Below are positions 1 to 10,359 of a DNA stretch of 64,000 nt, in pieces. The first letter of the stretch is position 1. Each line of letters begins with the position of its first letter. A program made the position numbers and the translations under genes. The stretch comes from Jaltomata sinuosa (taxonomy: Eukaryota > Streptophyta > Magnoliopsida > Solanales > Solanaceae): NCBI GenBank assembly GCA_003996215.1, contig QJPP01003107.1:186001-250000 (forward strand), read 5' to 3'. The notes beneath the pieces were generated by a model. The model had not been told where the DNA came from. It did no database searches and saw only the letters and a program-made list of their open reading frames with translations.

Positions 1-76
1 ATAGTATGTCGGCCATAGGAATAGTATGTCGGCCATAGGAATAGTATGTCGGCCATAGGAATAGTATGTCGGCCAT
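1..76. repeat. 20-bp tandem repeat, about four copies
   Basis: Units begin at 1, 21, 41 and 61 with consensus ATAGTATGTCGGCCATAGGA. The fourth unit is slightly altered and runs into AATAGTAAAGG words. The mirrored set lies at 1851-1926. The position upstream of a TATA box suggests an enhancer-like array; that role is inference. Confidence 0.9.
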
Positions 77-169
77 ATGAATAGTAAAGGCCAATGAATA
101 GTAAAGGTCAAGAGTCATATTCATGAACAGTAAAGGTCGTTCATGAATAGTAAAGGTCACTCTAGACTT

Positions 170-180
170 GTATATATAGA
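170..180 (+). promoter_or_regulatory. TATA box in left arm, reading inward
   Basis: GTATATATAGA is followed by GGGACTCC and a CT-rich stretch typical of a plant transcript leader. It lies downstream of repeated AATAGTAAAGGTC words. Transcription would run rightward, antisense to the four small ORFs. Confidence 0.55.
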
Positions 181-295
181 GGGACTCCTCTCATAAATAA
201 ATCATCACTTACATTATCACTTACATCCATCACTTACTCTCTACTTCTCTCTCTTACTCATAATCTCTGCATTCCGCACCAGTTTGTTTTTTTTT

Positions 296-568
296 TTAAA
301 TATTTTCTATTTTTTGTACTTCTATTTTTGCTTCTTGTTTTATTTTATTTATTTCATTCTTTCTGTCTATTTCTTCGTTTTCTTTCATTATTCTTACCAT
401 AGCCGTTAAGCTATCTTCTAATTTAGCTGATTCTCTTTCTAGCATTAGGTTCATGATTTCTCCTATTTTCTTATATCTTCTTCCTAGATTAGAAAATACT
501 ATTTTTATTTTTATTCCTTCTAGATTTTCAAAGGTTTTTTCTTCTATCACGTATTCTTCCTTATTCAT
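296..568 (-). CDS. Small ORF d of the four-ORF cassette (90 aa)
   Basis: This is a 90-residue ORF whose ATG directly follows the stop codon of the upstream ORF (TAAATG). The C-terminal half, about residues 45-90, is rich in E, K, I and N and looks like an amphipathic coiled coil. I recognise no enzymatic motif. Its stop is followed almost at once by a run of about eleven A residues (minus strand) and then by the left inverted arm. Small coiled-coil ORFs in a tight row are typical of badnavirus- or tungrovirus-like plant pararetroviruses, but I see no coat, movement or RT domain, so that origin is only a hypothesis. It is open and AT-rich and could be functional or newly decaying. Confidence 0.5.
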   Translation of the reverse strand: MNKEEYVIEEKTFENLEGIKIKIVFSNLGRRYKKIGEIMNLMLERESAKLEDSLTAMVRIMKENEEIDRKNEINKIKQEAKIEVQKIENI

Positions 569-763
569 TTATAATTTGTTTTGTAATTTATATGTTAGTT
601 TTTGTAATTCTATGTATAGATAGAATATTTCCTTTCTTTGTGCCAATATTGATCTATGTCATACTCCTGCAAATATGTTTTCACTAAGTCTTTGTTCTCT
701 ATGTGTAATTTCTTCTTTTATTTGTTTAATCATTTCTGTTAGTTCTTCTTCGTACTTATTCAT
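569..763 (-). pseudogene. Small ORF c of the cassette, one in-frame stop
   Basis: The ORF starts with an ATG that overlaps the end of the upstream ORF (ATGAATAAG contains that ORF's TAA). It reads 34 codons to a TGA at 659-661. The same frame then stays open to a TAA directly next to the ATG of ORF d. Ignoring the TGA it would be about 64 residues, rich in E, K, Q, I and L, and probably a coiled coil. A single point change would explain the TGA; alternatively the short product is real. No known domain was recognised. Confidence 0.45.
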
Positions 764-959
764 TAAATGTTTTAGTATAATATTCCTCTTTTAAAGGAAC
801 TAATCTTTGTATTTCTTTTGCGCATTCTATAATATATTCGAGATATTCTGTATCTTGAGTTTTTTGGTAGTCTTCTATATTACTTTTCATTAGGCTAATT
901 GTTAAATTTATGTTTTCTACAGTTACCATCCAATAACTTAAATATTCGTAATTAATCAT
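756..959 (-). CDS. Small ORF b of the cassette (67 aa)
   Basis: Its ATG shares one base with the stop codon of ORF a (TAATG), which is why I chose this start rather than an upstream in-frame non-ATG codon. The 67-residue product is acidic to mixed, with many I, E, Y and N. No signal peptide, membrane segment or known domain is visible. Stop-start overlap of this kind suggests translation from one polycistronic RNA by leaky scanning or reinitiation, which is rare for plant nuclear genes and common in plant pararetroviruses. Function unknown. Confidence 0.5.
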   Translation of the reverse strand: MINYEYLSYWMVTVENINLTISLMKSNIEDYQKTQDTEYLEYIIECAKEIQRLVPLKEEYYTKTFNE

Positions 960-1183
960 TAATCTGAATATCCTATTTCTAGATCTGAATATTTTTCCCA
1001 ATCGTTATCTATATCTAAACTGTCTAGATCTATCTCATACCATCTCTGTTCTAATAATTCGTCTATTTTATCAAATATTTTTTCCCATATAATTCTTTTT
1101 AATTCAGTTATTCTTATGTCTTTTAGTGCATATAAAACTAATATTTTATAATTATTTATCATTTTTTCATGTAAACTTGTCAT
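959..1183 (-). CDS. Small ORF a of the cassette (74 aa)
   Basis: This is the first ORF downstream of the primer-site-like sequence on the minus strand, about 450 nt inside it. It encodes 74 residues, acidic at the C-terminus, with an L/I/E/K-rich middle that is probably helical. It ends in a TAA overlapping the next ATG. No homologue was recognised. Its place at the head of a row of four compact ORFs suggests a co-expressed cassette. Alternative view: the remnant of a larger AT-rich viral or retroelement coding region. Confidence 0.5.
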   Translation of the reverse strand: MTSLHEKMINNYKILVLYALKDIRITELKRIIWEKIFDKIDELLEQRWYEIDLDSLDIDNDWEKYSDLEIGYSD

Positions 1184-1632
1184 TTTTATGATGCTGTTTT
1201 TTTCTCAATTATTCCCTCTAATCATATTTTATGATAGTATACTTTTTATATAAGCTTACTATAAACTGGATTATTCTTAGACCATGTTTTTCGTCACTAC
1301 TAGCATTGTACTCGGCATGATACTCTTTTTCTTTAAACAGCATTTCTCATACTTTGGTACTCCCTAAAACGGCTTCTTGCCTCAACGGTTTTCCCCTCAT
1401 GATAGTACTGTTCTTAGAAGTTTTCTCTCCTTTCCAAACTTACCAGCAAACTATATAACATGCTTTTGAATAATTCCACCATATAGTAACAAATATAAAA
1501 CTTATTCTACCATAATTATGATTATCAGGAATATGTGAGTTTAGCTATGCATATTCATATGACAGTATACCTGCTCGATATTTTCCTCGTTAGAGTTAGC
1601 TTTCTCCATGATGATTTATATGTTTCTATCTA
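1184..1632 (-). other. Leader between primer site and first small ORF
   Basis: About 450 nt of minus-strand leader with no long ORF. It begins on the minus strand with an ATG-containing stretch just after the primer-site motif. The distance from primer site to first ORF resembles the leader of a plant pararetrovirus. Nothing else is recognisable. Confidence 0.3.
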
Positions 1633-1644
1633 GCTCTGATACCA
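1633..1644 (-). promoter_or_regulatory. tRNA-iMet-type primer binding site
   Basis: On the minus strand this reads TGGTATCAGAGC, the standard complement of the initiator tRNA-Met 3' end. It sits just inside the right arm. The left arm has GTTTG then a T-run and no primer site, so only the right arm acts as a 5' end. Confidence 0.7.
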
Positions 1645-1926
1645 AACTGGGGCGGAATGCAGAAAGTATTAGAGAGAGAGAAGTAGAGAGTAAGTGATGG
1701 ATGTAAGTGATAATGTAAGTGATAATTTACTTATGAGAGGAGTCCCTCTATATATACAAGTCTAGAGTGACCTTTACTATTTATGAACGACCTTTACTGT
1801 TCATGAATATGACTCTTGACCTTTACTATTCATTGGCCTTTACTATTCATATGGCCGACATACTATTCCTATGGCCGACATACTATTCCTATGGCCGACA
1901 TACTATTCCTATGGCCGACATACTAT
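1643..1926 (-). repeat. Right arm of the inverted repeat, with promoter
   Basis: Near-perfect reverse complement of 1-286. It includes the minus-strand TATA box at 1747-1757 and four 20-bp units at 1851-1926. Read on the minus strand it would drive transcription through the primer site and the four ORFs. Differences from the left arm are a handful of substitutions and small indels, so the two copies are fairly young or homogenised. Confidence 0.85.
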
Positions 1927-2317
1927 TTTACTACTTTATGACTTTTTACATATAAAAACAAACTACTTTACTAACCAAACGACCCCTTAGGTTTTAAATG
2001 TCATTTATCTTTTTTAATTTTATGAATCGTAGGACCAATCTTCACTAACAAATTTTAAAAGAAATTTTTTAAAAATTTTTGTTCATATTATTTGACAATT
2101 TTTTGAATAATTGTGATAAAAGTACGCCAAAAAATATTTAACTAAATTTTAATGATTATCTTAATATTTAGAACTTTAAAGTTAATTGAAGTTCTTATCT
2201 AATTTACGTAAGAAATTATAATATATAACACTTTTAAATCAATTCAAATTTTACCATATATAAAAAATAATTTCTATAATTACACCACAAAAAAAGAAAA
2301 AGAAGAACAAGTAATTT
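1927..2317. other. AT-rich non-coding flank
   Basis: No gene. The stretch is rich in A and T and has phrases such as CTTAATATTTAGAACTTTAA that resemble 27040-27090, so it is probably part of a dispersed AT-rich repeat. It ends at the left target-site duplication of element B (AATAG, 2318-2322). Confidence 0.4.
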
Positions 2318-2322
2318 AATAG

Positions 2323-4550
2323 TGTCACGACCCAACTGGACCCACACTAGCCCTCCAGTGGGAGAACGAACCAACCTAAACCTTAGTCTTATTCTTAGGC
2401 AGTTTTAGAAGAACAATAAACTAAACCAGTCTTAAATTATCAATATAATAAAAGACAACTAAATATAATATAAGAATGTGTGGAAGTCATCAACTAACAT
2501 ATCCCCAAGAACTGAAAGTCATCGTATAGAACTCTAAACTAATACATCGTTTAAGATATCCATAAGTACTAAAAGCAATAAATAATAGGAGTTTCGTTGT
2601 TAGAAAGAAGACCAACGGCTCGTGGAGGATCCATGGCAGCCTGAGAAGTAGTGATCACCCTTGGATCTTGGATCAACTCTTCTACTCTAGCCGAGGTCGC
2701 GTCTCAGCCTCTGAAACACGATCTGCACTCAACAAAGGAAGAGCGCAAGATAGTATCAGTTCAAAATACTATGTACTGGTAGATATCATAGGTCGATCCA
2801 AAATAAGACATGAATGTAGCAAAAGCATATAACAAGTAAGGGAACTTCAACACTTAGCATATAATCAGTCAACATATAGTCTTTTCAAGTTGATTCAACC
2901 ACAACAATCTCAACTTCATAAGTCACCGAATATCACTCTAAAAAGGGAAAGAGGTTATCACTTTCAACAATCATCTCACACCTCACTACTTCTATTAACT
3001 TTCACTCATATCACCTATCCCTCTAGTCTTATCTCAATTCACAACCAGTTCAGTACAGAAAATAGTATAATAATACAAAATAAGATAAAAGATTGTAAGA
3101 GTGTATACACATGCTATGGACCTTATTTCTGCCCACTAGTCATGACCTGCAGGGGACCCTAGGTGTCTATATACCATACCAGTATGGTATCTGATCCATA
3201 ACAACTGTATCAACATCAATATTTATATAACTAGGCTCTCAGACCATTCCTTCATGAATATACACAGTGCCCAAGGCATAATCGCACTTAGCCATTTGAG
3301 CTCACTTATCACTTCTTGTTCATCTTGCCTATTCATACAAGCAAATTAGAAAAACACATGCAATTCAATCATGTCCGAGGATCAATCACAAGTTATATAG
3401 TTCTACCACATAACATGTAATAAAGTGAGTCTTAACTCCAATTTAAAAGCATAACTTACCTCGAGTGAAGAAATAACATCCACAAGCTAATTCACCACTT
3501 CCTTGTCCTTCCTTAACACTTCAAAATGCTCAAGTTCTATAAACAACAATAATATGAGAGTAATTAATCATTTACTTTTCATGCTAGGCCTTGAAAATTT
3601 AACCCATCAATTATACACTTAAAACAAGGTTTTAGCGTCCCCCAAGTGTTAATTAGTCACTAACTAGTTCCATTGCATTCATAGAATCAATATTCAAAAG
3701 TTTCGAATCAAGTTCATGCCTTTTAGCTATTTTCATGCCTAAAAGTTTCACCTTATTGGAGCCCAAGGTTCCTCATTAACCTTAATCAAGTTAAAGACAA
3801 TCAATTTCATGGTAGAAATCAAAAATATAAATCTTAGGATCAATTCTAGGTGATTTTACACTCTCATAGGGCTCCTTCCCAAGTTCATACTTCTAGGGCT
3901 TAAACTTAATAATTCCACCATTAATCCTTTCCCCCAAGGTCTAAGAAAGATTAATAATCAATAAACGAAGAGGTATACATATTACTTACCTCAAACATGA
4001 ACAATGCGCTAGTTTTCTTGGAAAACTCACTTCTTAGAGCTCTAGGACAAAGTTAAAAATATTAAAGAAATAACTCAAAAACCTACTGGACGTTTAGGTA
4101 TACTATCCCATTTTCTCATCGCAATGGATGGTTCTTCATTGCGATGAGGATCATTCATTGTGATGACCATCACGATGTGGATTTCTCTTATCGCGGCAAG
4201 AATTAATTTCCAGAATACTACTTTCTTTCCCCCAGACCCTCATTTCATAATACACTTTATTTTATGGACCACATGAATTATCCCCTATGCGATTACTATT
4301 ATATCCAGAGTTCTATGAAGCCGAATTCAGTCCTGAAACTTCCTACGGGATGCTACGAAAGTTGGCTACCCAAATATAGATACCACGCTGACATACGACA
4401 TCATACAAAACATTAATCATCTCTAAAATATAGGACTATATTTTCATCTAAGCTCACCATAGCCTAAAATTTACAAACTCTCACCTTAGGGACTTTTCTA
4501 GCCGGGTACTTATGCATTACTTTACTATAACGATAAAACAGGTCATTACA
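2323..4550 (-). repeat. 3' LTR of element B
   Basis: 2228 bp, matching 18928-21059 plus 24698-24820 along its length. Plus-strand ends are TGTCACGACC and GGTCATTACA. A cluster of TCATCGCGATGA-like words lies at 4115-4200, about 350-440 bp from the LTR start in its own orientation. The ORF-like stretch at 2890-3162 lies inside the LTR and is not a gene. Confidence 0.9.
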
Positions 4551-5046
4551 TTAGATACCAATTAAAAAATCATTCATATCTGAATGACAAGAGAAGAAAA
4601 AATAGGGGGAGAACAAGAATTACATGAATCGGTGAACAAGTGAGAATACTTGTCCCGCATATCTGCCTCAGTCTCCCAAGTGGACTCCTCAACATGATGG
4701 TTCTTCCACTGGACTTTTATAGATGCAATCTCTTTAATTCTCAACTTTCGGATATCCCGATAAAGAATAGCAACAACCTTTTTTTCATAAGAGAGATTTT
4801 CATCCAACAGGATCTAATTCCAGCAAATAATGTAATCACCATCTCTGTAGTACTTCTTAAGCATTAAGACATGGAATACGGGATGAACTCCCTATAAGAT
4901 AGGAGGTAAAGCCAACCTATAATCCACTGGCTCCACTTTCTGAAGGATTTCAAAAGGTACAATATAGCTCAGACTCAGCTTACCACGCTTCTCAAATCGC
5001 ATAACACCCTTCATGGATGAAACTTTGAGCAACACTTGCTCACTTT
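4551..5046 (-). pseudogene. Element B integrase C-terminus and chromodomain
   Basis: Minus-strand translation gives a gypsy integrase tail: a KVSSMKGVMRF-like segment, then HPVFHV, then a chromodomain-like end with VQWKNHHVEESTWE and the acidic ADMRDKYSHLF finish. Premature stops interrupt it after PPIL and before ILLDENL. The reading frame continues directly from the part at 14123-14329 across the inserted element A, which proves the two belong together. The chromodomain-like motif would target integration to heterochromatin in intact relatives. Confidence 0.8.
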
Positions 5047-7057
5047 TGTAACACCCCAGAATTTGAACAAGTGCTAAAAATCAGAATCTCAGAAAAACTC
5101 AGCATCTTCTGCAACTGTCAGGTCCCACGGGTTAACTTCACAGGTGTCAGAAGTCCGATGGGCCATCAGAGTCACCATGGGAAGTGTCAAGTGGCTCTGC
5201 CAGTCACCCCCAGCTCAAAAACCAAAGGCGACGGGCGTGGTAACCACCACGGGCCATCGGTTTTGCCATAGGAAATGGTTAGTGCCCTACCTCAGCTTCT
5301 TCTTCTGTCCCGACAGGCGGCCACCACAAATGTCGTGGATGCGATGGGTCGTAGGAACCCATCATGAAAATCACCCAGGGACCAGTTCCAGCCATGACCT
5401 CTCCGACAACCAGGTCCAACGGGCCGTCGCAGGCATAACGCCCGTTGGGTAGCCCACCCGGTGAGAAAAATTCTGCAATTCTTCTTTTAAGTCAGTGGCA
5501 TTTTGGTCTTTTCCCTAACCTTCTTAACTTTGGCCCTAAGTATTTTTAGGGGTAATTAAAGGAATTTTTACTCTTATTCCCCCTAGTCTTCCAAAAAAAT
5601 TGACACTTAGAAGAAACTAGGAGAAAAAAAGCATTTATTCCTCTCAAGAATAAGCAGGAGGTTTTCTTCAAGCTCAGCCCCAATATCCAAAGATTTCACC
5701 ATAGAATCTTCTTCCAGGTACGTGGGATTTCGTCAATTGGTTCCTTTCACCTATTGAGTCCCTAAATATAGTTCAGTTGTTCAAGTTTCAGTTATTTCTT
5801 CAAACCTAGGGTTTCTGAATCCTATACAAGTAGTATGATTCACTTTCCATGATGGTATATAGGTTTCTTCATATGTTCTTGGGAATCCAGGATAGTTATC
5901 TACTCAGATTTTCCATAACCCTATCATGTGTGTAATTTCAGTAATTTCAGCACTTTGAATTCATGCATACTAAATAGATGTTACAGTTAGTTATACTTCA
6001 GACTTAGAATGCTATCAGTTTTTAGTATTATTATATTGCATTCTCAGATGTTATCAATATTTGAGCTATCCAATATTTCAGTTGCATTCATTGCCTTACA
6101 TTCAGTTAGGAGTAGGATTAGCACCGAGCGAACGAAGGGATGAAGGCTCAGCTGTCAGGTTAGGCTGAGAGCTTTAGGAGAAGTCCCCAAGTCCCAGAAC
6201 TACGGCGCCACCGTAGGTATCAAAGGGGTCAACTATCAGATTAGGCTGGGAAACCTTGTCCCTTGTGGACATCATTTTACTCGATCCACATCAGATTTAT
6301 TTGTACCCTTTGCAAGGTATGAACACCCTTCATCCAGGATTACAGGTTGGCCCCACAGTTAGCTCAGCTTGAGGTATGTCGGTTAATAGCAGCTCTTACA
6401 GTCAGACTCAGCATTGCATTGACCTTGTACTCAGTATTTATTTTAGATATTCAATTTAGTTCAGCATGTTATAGTTCATGTCAGTTACTTGGTCATTGTA
6501 TACAGTTTACCCTTCAGTATATGTTTCCATGCAAGTATTTATGCTTTACAGCTTTGTGTATATATCCTGCATGCTTAGTACATTTGAAGTACTGACACAT
6601 ACTTTTGTGCTACATCTTATCATGATGTAGGTTTAGGCGCTCAACATCCAGATCACGCTTAGTGTGACTTTCCAGTCCTTTCTCAGTAGCTTAGTGGTGA
6701 GTCCTCATAGTTCAAGAACGATAGTTATGCTTATTTATTCCAGTTTTATATTTTAGTTTTCAGACTTTTAGAGTTAGTTGGAGGCTTGTCCCAACAACTC
6801 ATTTTAGTTAGAGGCTTTCAGACATAGAACTAGAATTAACTTTTAGATTGTCGGTTATATTTTCATACTTATTACATTCTTATATATATTCAGATATTCT
6901 TGGATTATTTTTCAAACCTATATATTTAAACCAGCATAGCTTCCACATAGATTGTATTTGATTGAAATGCCTAGATATACCAGACCATGGGTTAGCTTGG
7001 GGTCATTAGTGACACTAAGAACCATATTGCATCCAGGGGTAGTCTCGGGGCATGACA
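5047..7057 (+). repeat. 5' LTR of element A
   Basis: 2011 bp, from TGTAACACCCC to GGGCATGACA. It pairs with 12114-14122 (2009 bp). Differences are mostly transitions, notably at CG sites. A GC-rich stretch at 5125-5460 holds repeated CCACGGGCCATCGG-like words and near-palindromes; long open frames there are chance. Confidence 0.92.
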
Positions 7058-7061
7058 AACT

Positions 7062-7073
7062 TGGTATCAGAGC
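7062..7073 (+). promoter_or_regulatory. Primer binding site of element A
   Basis: TGGTATCAGAGC, initiator tRNA-Met type, four bases after the LTR end. Confidence 0.9.
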
Positions 7074-7272
7074 ATCAAGTTCAAGTATCCTAAGGTGTCT
7101 GAAAGCCGTGTCGAGTAGAGTCTTCTTCATGGGTGTTAAGCGTGCCACACTTATGGGAGAGAGGACGTGAGATGTTATTAGGAAAAACTCCCTTCTTTCT
7201 TTTCCATCTTGTGCTATAGAGTACGAACTCTATATAATCTCCTTCTAACTTGTGTTCTACGCATTACAAAAA

Positions 7273-8533
7273 ATACCTCCCAAAAGAGCTAACAAAAGGA
7301 GAAACAAGAATCAACAAGCACCAGTAGCTCTGGCAGACCCTTTGAATGAGCAAGTCACTCATGCTGAATTCAAGGCTGATTTTCAGGTACTTACTTAGGC
7401 CATGACCGCTCAGGTTAACCAGCAGGTTATGGAACCAGCCCCACCTCAGAATAACTCTGCCGTAGCTAGAGTCTGGGACTTCACTCGAATGAATCCTCCA
7501 GAGTTTCATGGTTTCAAGTCTGAGGAGGATCCACAAAAATTTCTAGATGACATTCAAAAGGTGATAGAGATTATGGGTGTTACTCCAGTCGAGAGTGCAG
7601 ACTAGCCGCATACCAGCTGAATGTAGTGACTTATACTTAGTACCAATAGTGGAAGGAGTCTCGAGGTGCTAATGCAGGCCTAGTGGATTAGAACCACTTC
7701 AAGACTGCATTTTTGGAAAGGTTTTTCTCATTTGAACTCAGGGAGTCCAAGGTTCAAGATTTCAACAACTTAAGGCAGAATGATATGAGCATGTAGGAGT
7801 ACTCTCTCAAGTTTACTCTATTGTCTAAGTATGCTCCGGCGATAGTAGATGACTCCAGAGCCTGTATGAGTCAGTTTGTGTCTGGCGTGTCCAATGATGT
7901 GGTCAAGGAGTGCAAGACTGCTATGCTGGTAAAGGATATGGATATCTCTAGGTTGATGACCAATTCCCAGTAAATCGAAGAGGAAAAAGTCAAAGAGAGG
8001 GTAGGAGACAACAAGAGAGCTAGGAAATATGACTTCAACTATTCTCAGCAAAGGTCAGATGGTGGTTATAGCTCTTAGTTCTTCCAAAAATCTTCAGTTC
8101 TGACCCTGTCTTCTGCTAGTGCCCCAATGCCTAAGTTCAGACAAGACCGACGGGATATGGCGCCAGGCTCTAAGTCCCAAGGTAGTGTCACTGAAGGGCA
8201 CACTCATTCAGTTTGCAAAAAGTGTGGTAGGAACCACCAAGGTGAGTGTATGGTAGGCAGTGGAAATTGTTTTGGGTGTGATAATCCAGGCCACATGATG
8301 AAAGATTACCCAGTAACTTTTCAGAAGGGTAAGGATGCTAGCTCACAGAATAGGCTAGTTCTACATCGGCTTCAGCAGGTCACCCAACTCAGTAGGGTGC
8401 CTCTTCTAGTGCAGGTGGTGGTCAGTGCCAAAATAGGTTTTGTGCACTTTAGGCTCGACAGGACCAAGAGGATTCTCCTGATGTGGCCACGGGTACGTTA
8501 TGAGTCTTTCATACTGATGTTTATGCACTGTTA
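7273..8533 (+). pseudogene. gag of element A (broken)
   Basis: Capsid-nucleocapsid protein. The expected ATG before PPRRANK-like residues is ATA at 7273-7275, so the start is lost. A capsid segment with WDFTRMNPPEFHGF is visible at about 7470-7520. Stops occur near 7400 and 7603, and further frame breaks follow. The nucleocapsid end has a zinc-knuckle pair, CKKCGRNHQGEC then CFGCDNPGHMMKDY, the last cysteine being replaced by tyrosine. It would package RNA in virus-like particles. Family assignment rests on these motifs and the element context. Confidence 0.8.
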
Positions 8534-10359
8534 GACCCTGGAGCTACATTTTCCTTTGTGACTCCCTATATAGTAGTAGAATTTGGTGTCAGTCCAGAAA
8601 TCCTCCCAGAACCCTTCTCAATCTCTACTCCTTTTAGTGACCCAGTTATAGCTAGATAGGTATACATAAATGGCCCTGTCATAGTTTCCTAGAAAGTCAC
8701 CTCAGCCGATCTTGTAGAGTTAGAAATGAATGACTTTAATATTATTCTAAGCATGGATTGGTTACATTCCTGTTATGCCTCACTTGATTATAGGACTAGG
8801 GTCATTCGATTTTAGTTTCCAAGCAAGCCAGTCTTAGAATCAAAGGGTAATACCATAGTGCTTGTGAGTCGATTCATCTCTTACCTTAAGGCCAGAAAAA
8901 TGATTTCCAAAGGTTATATATATCATCTTGTTTGGGTTAAGAATTCAGATTCCGAGACCCCAACTCTTGAATCTGTCCCTGTGGTTAATGAATTTCTGGA
9001 AGTATTTCTAGAAGATCTTCTTGGGATTCCTCCTGAAAAGGAAATAGACTTCGAAATAGATCTCCTTCCAGATACTTACCCTATCTCAATTCCACCTTAC
9101 AGAATGGCTCCAGCTGAGCTTAAGGAATTGAAGGAACAATTAAACGACCTTATAGATAATGGCTTCATCAGACCCAACATCTCTTTATGGATTGCTCCTG
9201 TACTTTTCGTGCCTAAGAAAGACAGTTCTCTCAGGATGTGCATCAAATACCATCAGTTGAACAAAGTCACAATCAAAAATAAATATCCCATTCCCAGGAT
9301 TGATGACTTGTTCAACCAGCTTCAGGGTTCGAGTTGCTTCTCTAAGATAGACCTCAGATCCGGCTACCATCATCTCAGAGTTAGAGGTTGTGACATTCCA
9401 AAGATAGCCTTCATAACTCGGTATAGTCACTACAAATTCGTAGTTATGTCATTTGGAATAACGAATGCTCCTGCAGCTTTTATGGATTTGATGAACATGG
9501 TGTTCAAGCAGTATCTAGATTTGTTCGTCATTGTCTTCATTGATGACATACTTATACATTCTCGAAGAGAGGAAGAGCATGCAGATCATTTGAGAGTGGT
9601 ACTGCAAACTCTCAAAGACCACCAGTTACTTGCATAGTTCAGTAAGTGTGAAATCTGGTTGAGATCATTTGCTTTTCTTGGTTATGTGGTTTCTAGTGAG
9701 GGCATCCGAGTTGATTCTCAAAATATTGAGGTAGTGAATAACTGGCCCAGACCCACCTCTCTGATAGACATTAAAAGCTTCTTGGGTTTGGCTGGTTATT
9801 ATCGGAGGTTTGTGGAAGGATTTTCATCCATAGCTACCCCATTGACCTGGTTGACTCAGAAAAAAGTTAAGTTTCAGTGGTCAAACGAATGTGAGAAGAG
9901 CTTCCTAGAGTTGAAGACCAGGTTGACCTCAGCTCCCATTTTAACTCTGTTAAAGGGTTTAGATGATTTTGTGGTATATTGTGATGCATCCAAAGTCAGC
10001 TTGGGTTGTGTCTTGATGCAGCATGGCAAGGTCATAGCTTATACATCCAGACATCTTAAGATGTACGAGAAGAATTACCCGACTAATGACCTTGAACTTA
10101 TAGCAATTGTTTTCTCCCTAAAGATTTGGAGACAATACTTGTATGGTTTCCACATAGATGTGTTCAAGACCATAAGAGCCTCCAGTATGTGTTCACCCAG
10201 AAAGAGTTAAATCTTCATCAGAGGAGATGGCTCGAGTTCCTCAAAGACTATGATATGAATGTTCCCTACCATTCGGGTAAAGCCAATGTGGTGGCTGATG
10301 CCCTCAGCAGACTATCATGGGTAGTGTGTCACATGTTGAGGAGGAGAAGAAAGAACTAG
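8534..10359 (+). pseudogene. Protease-RT-RNase H of element A (broken)
   Basis: The aspartic protease region starts with LDPGATFSFV (active-site DPG, normally D-S/T-G) and ends near NIILSMDWL. RT follows in a long open stretch, 8858-9637, with PPYRMAPAELKELKEQL, KIDLRSGYHHLRV and the catalytic FIDD motif at about 9535-9546, which is intact. A stop at 9635-9637 breaks FSKCE. RNase H (about 9950-10359) shows VVYCDASKVSLG, RQYLYG and, after a frameshift near 10180, SLQYVFTQKELN and VVADALSR. It would convert genomic RNA to DNA. At least three frame breaks mean no full product. Confidence 0.88.

Larger units (their letters stand above)
1..286 (+). repeat. Left arm of a large inverted repeat carrying a promoter
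   Basis: This 286-bp segment reappears as its near-perfect reverse complement at 1643-1926. In order it contains four 20-bp tandem units, several copies of an ATAGTAAAGGTC-like word, a TATA box near 170-180, a CT-rich leader, and the sequence GCATTCCGCACCAGTTTG at 269-286. Both arms have the same number of 20-bp units. It behaves like an LTR or viral promoter region, but the two arms face each other instead of pointing the same way. The window starts exactly at the first unit, so the true outer edge cannot be seen. Confidence 0.85.

Noticed and set aside
1767..1955. 62-aa open frame with repeated MADILF residues
   Set aside because: It is only the 20-bp tandem repeat read in frame; not a gene.
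5071..5452. Open frames with GC-rich proline/arginine-like products in element A
   Set aside because: They lie inside the LTR, are not conserved in the other LTR, and reflect the GC-rich word cluster.
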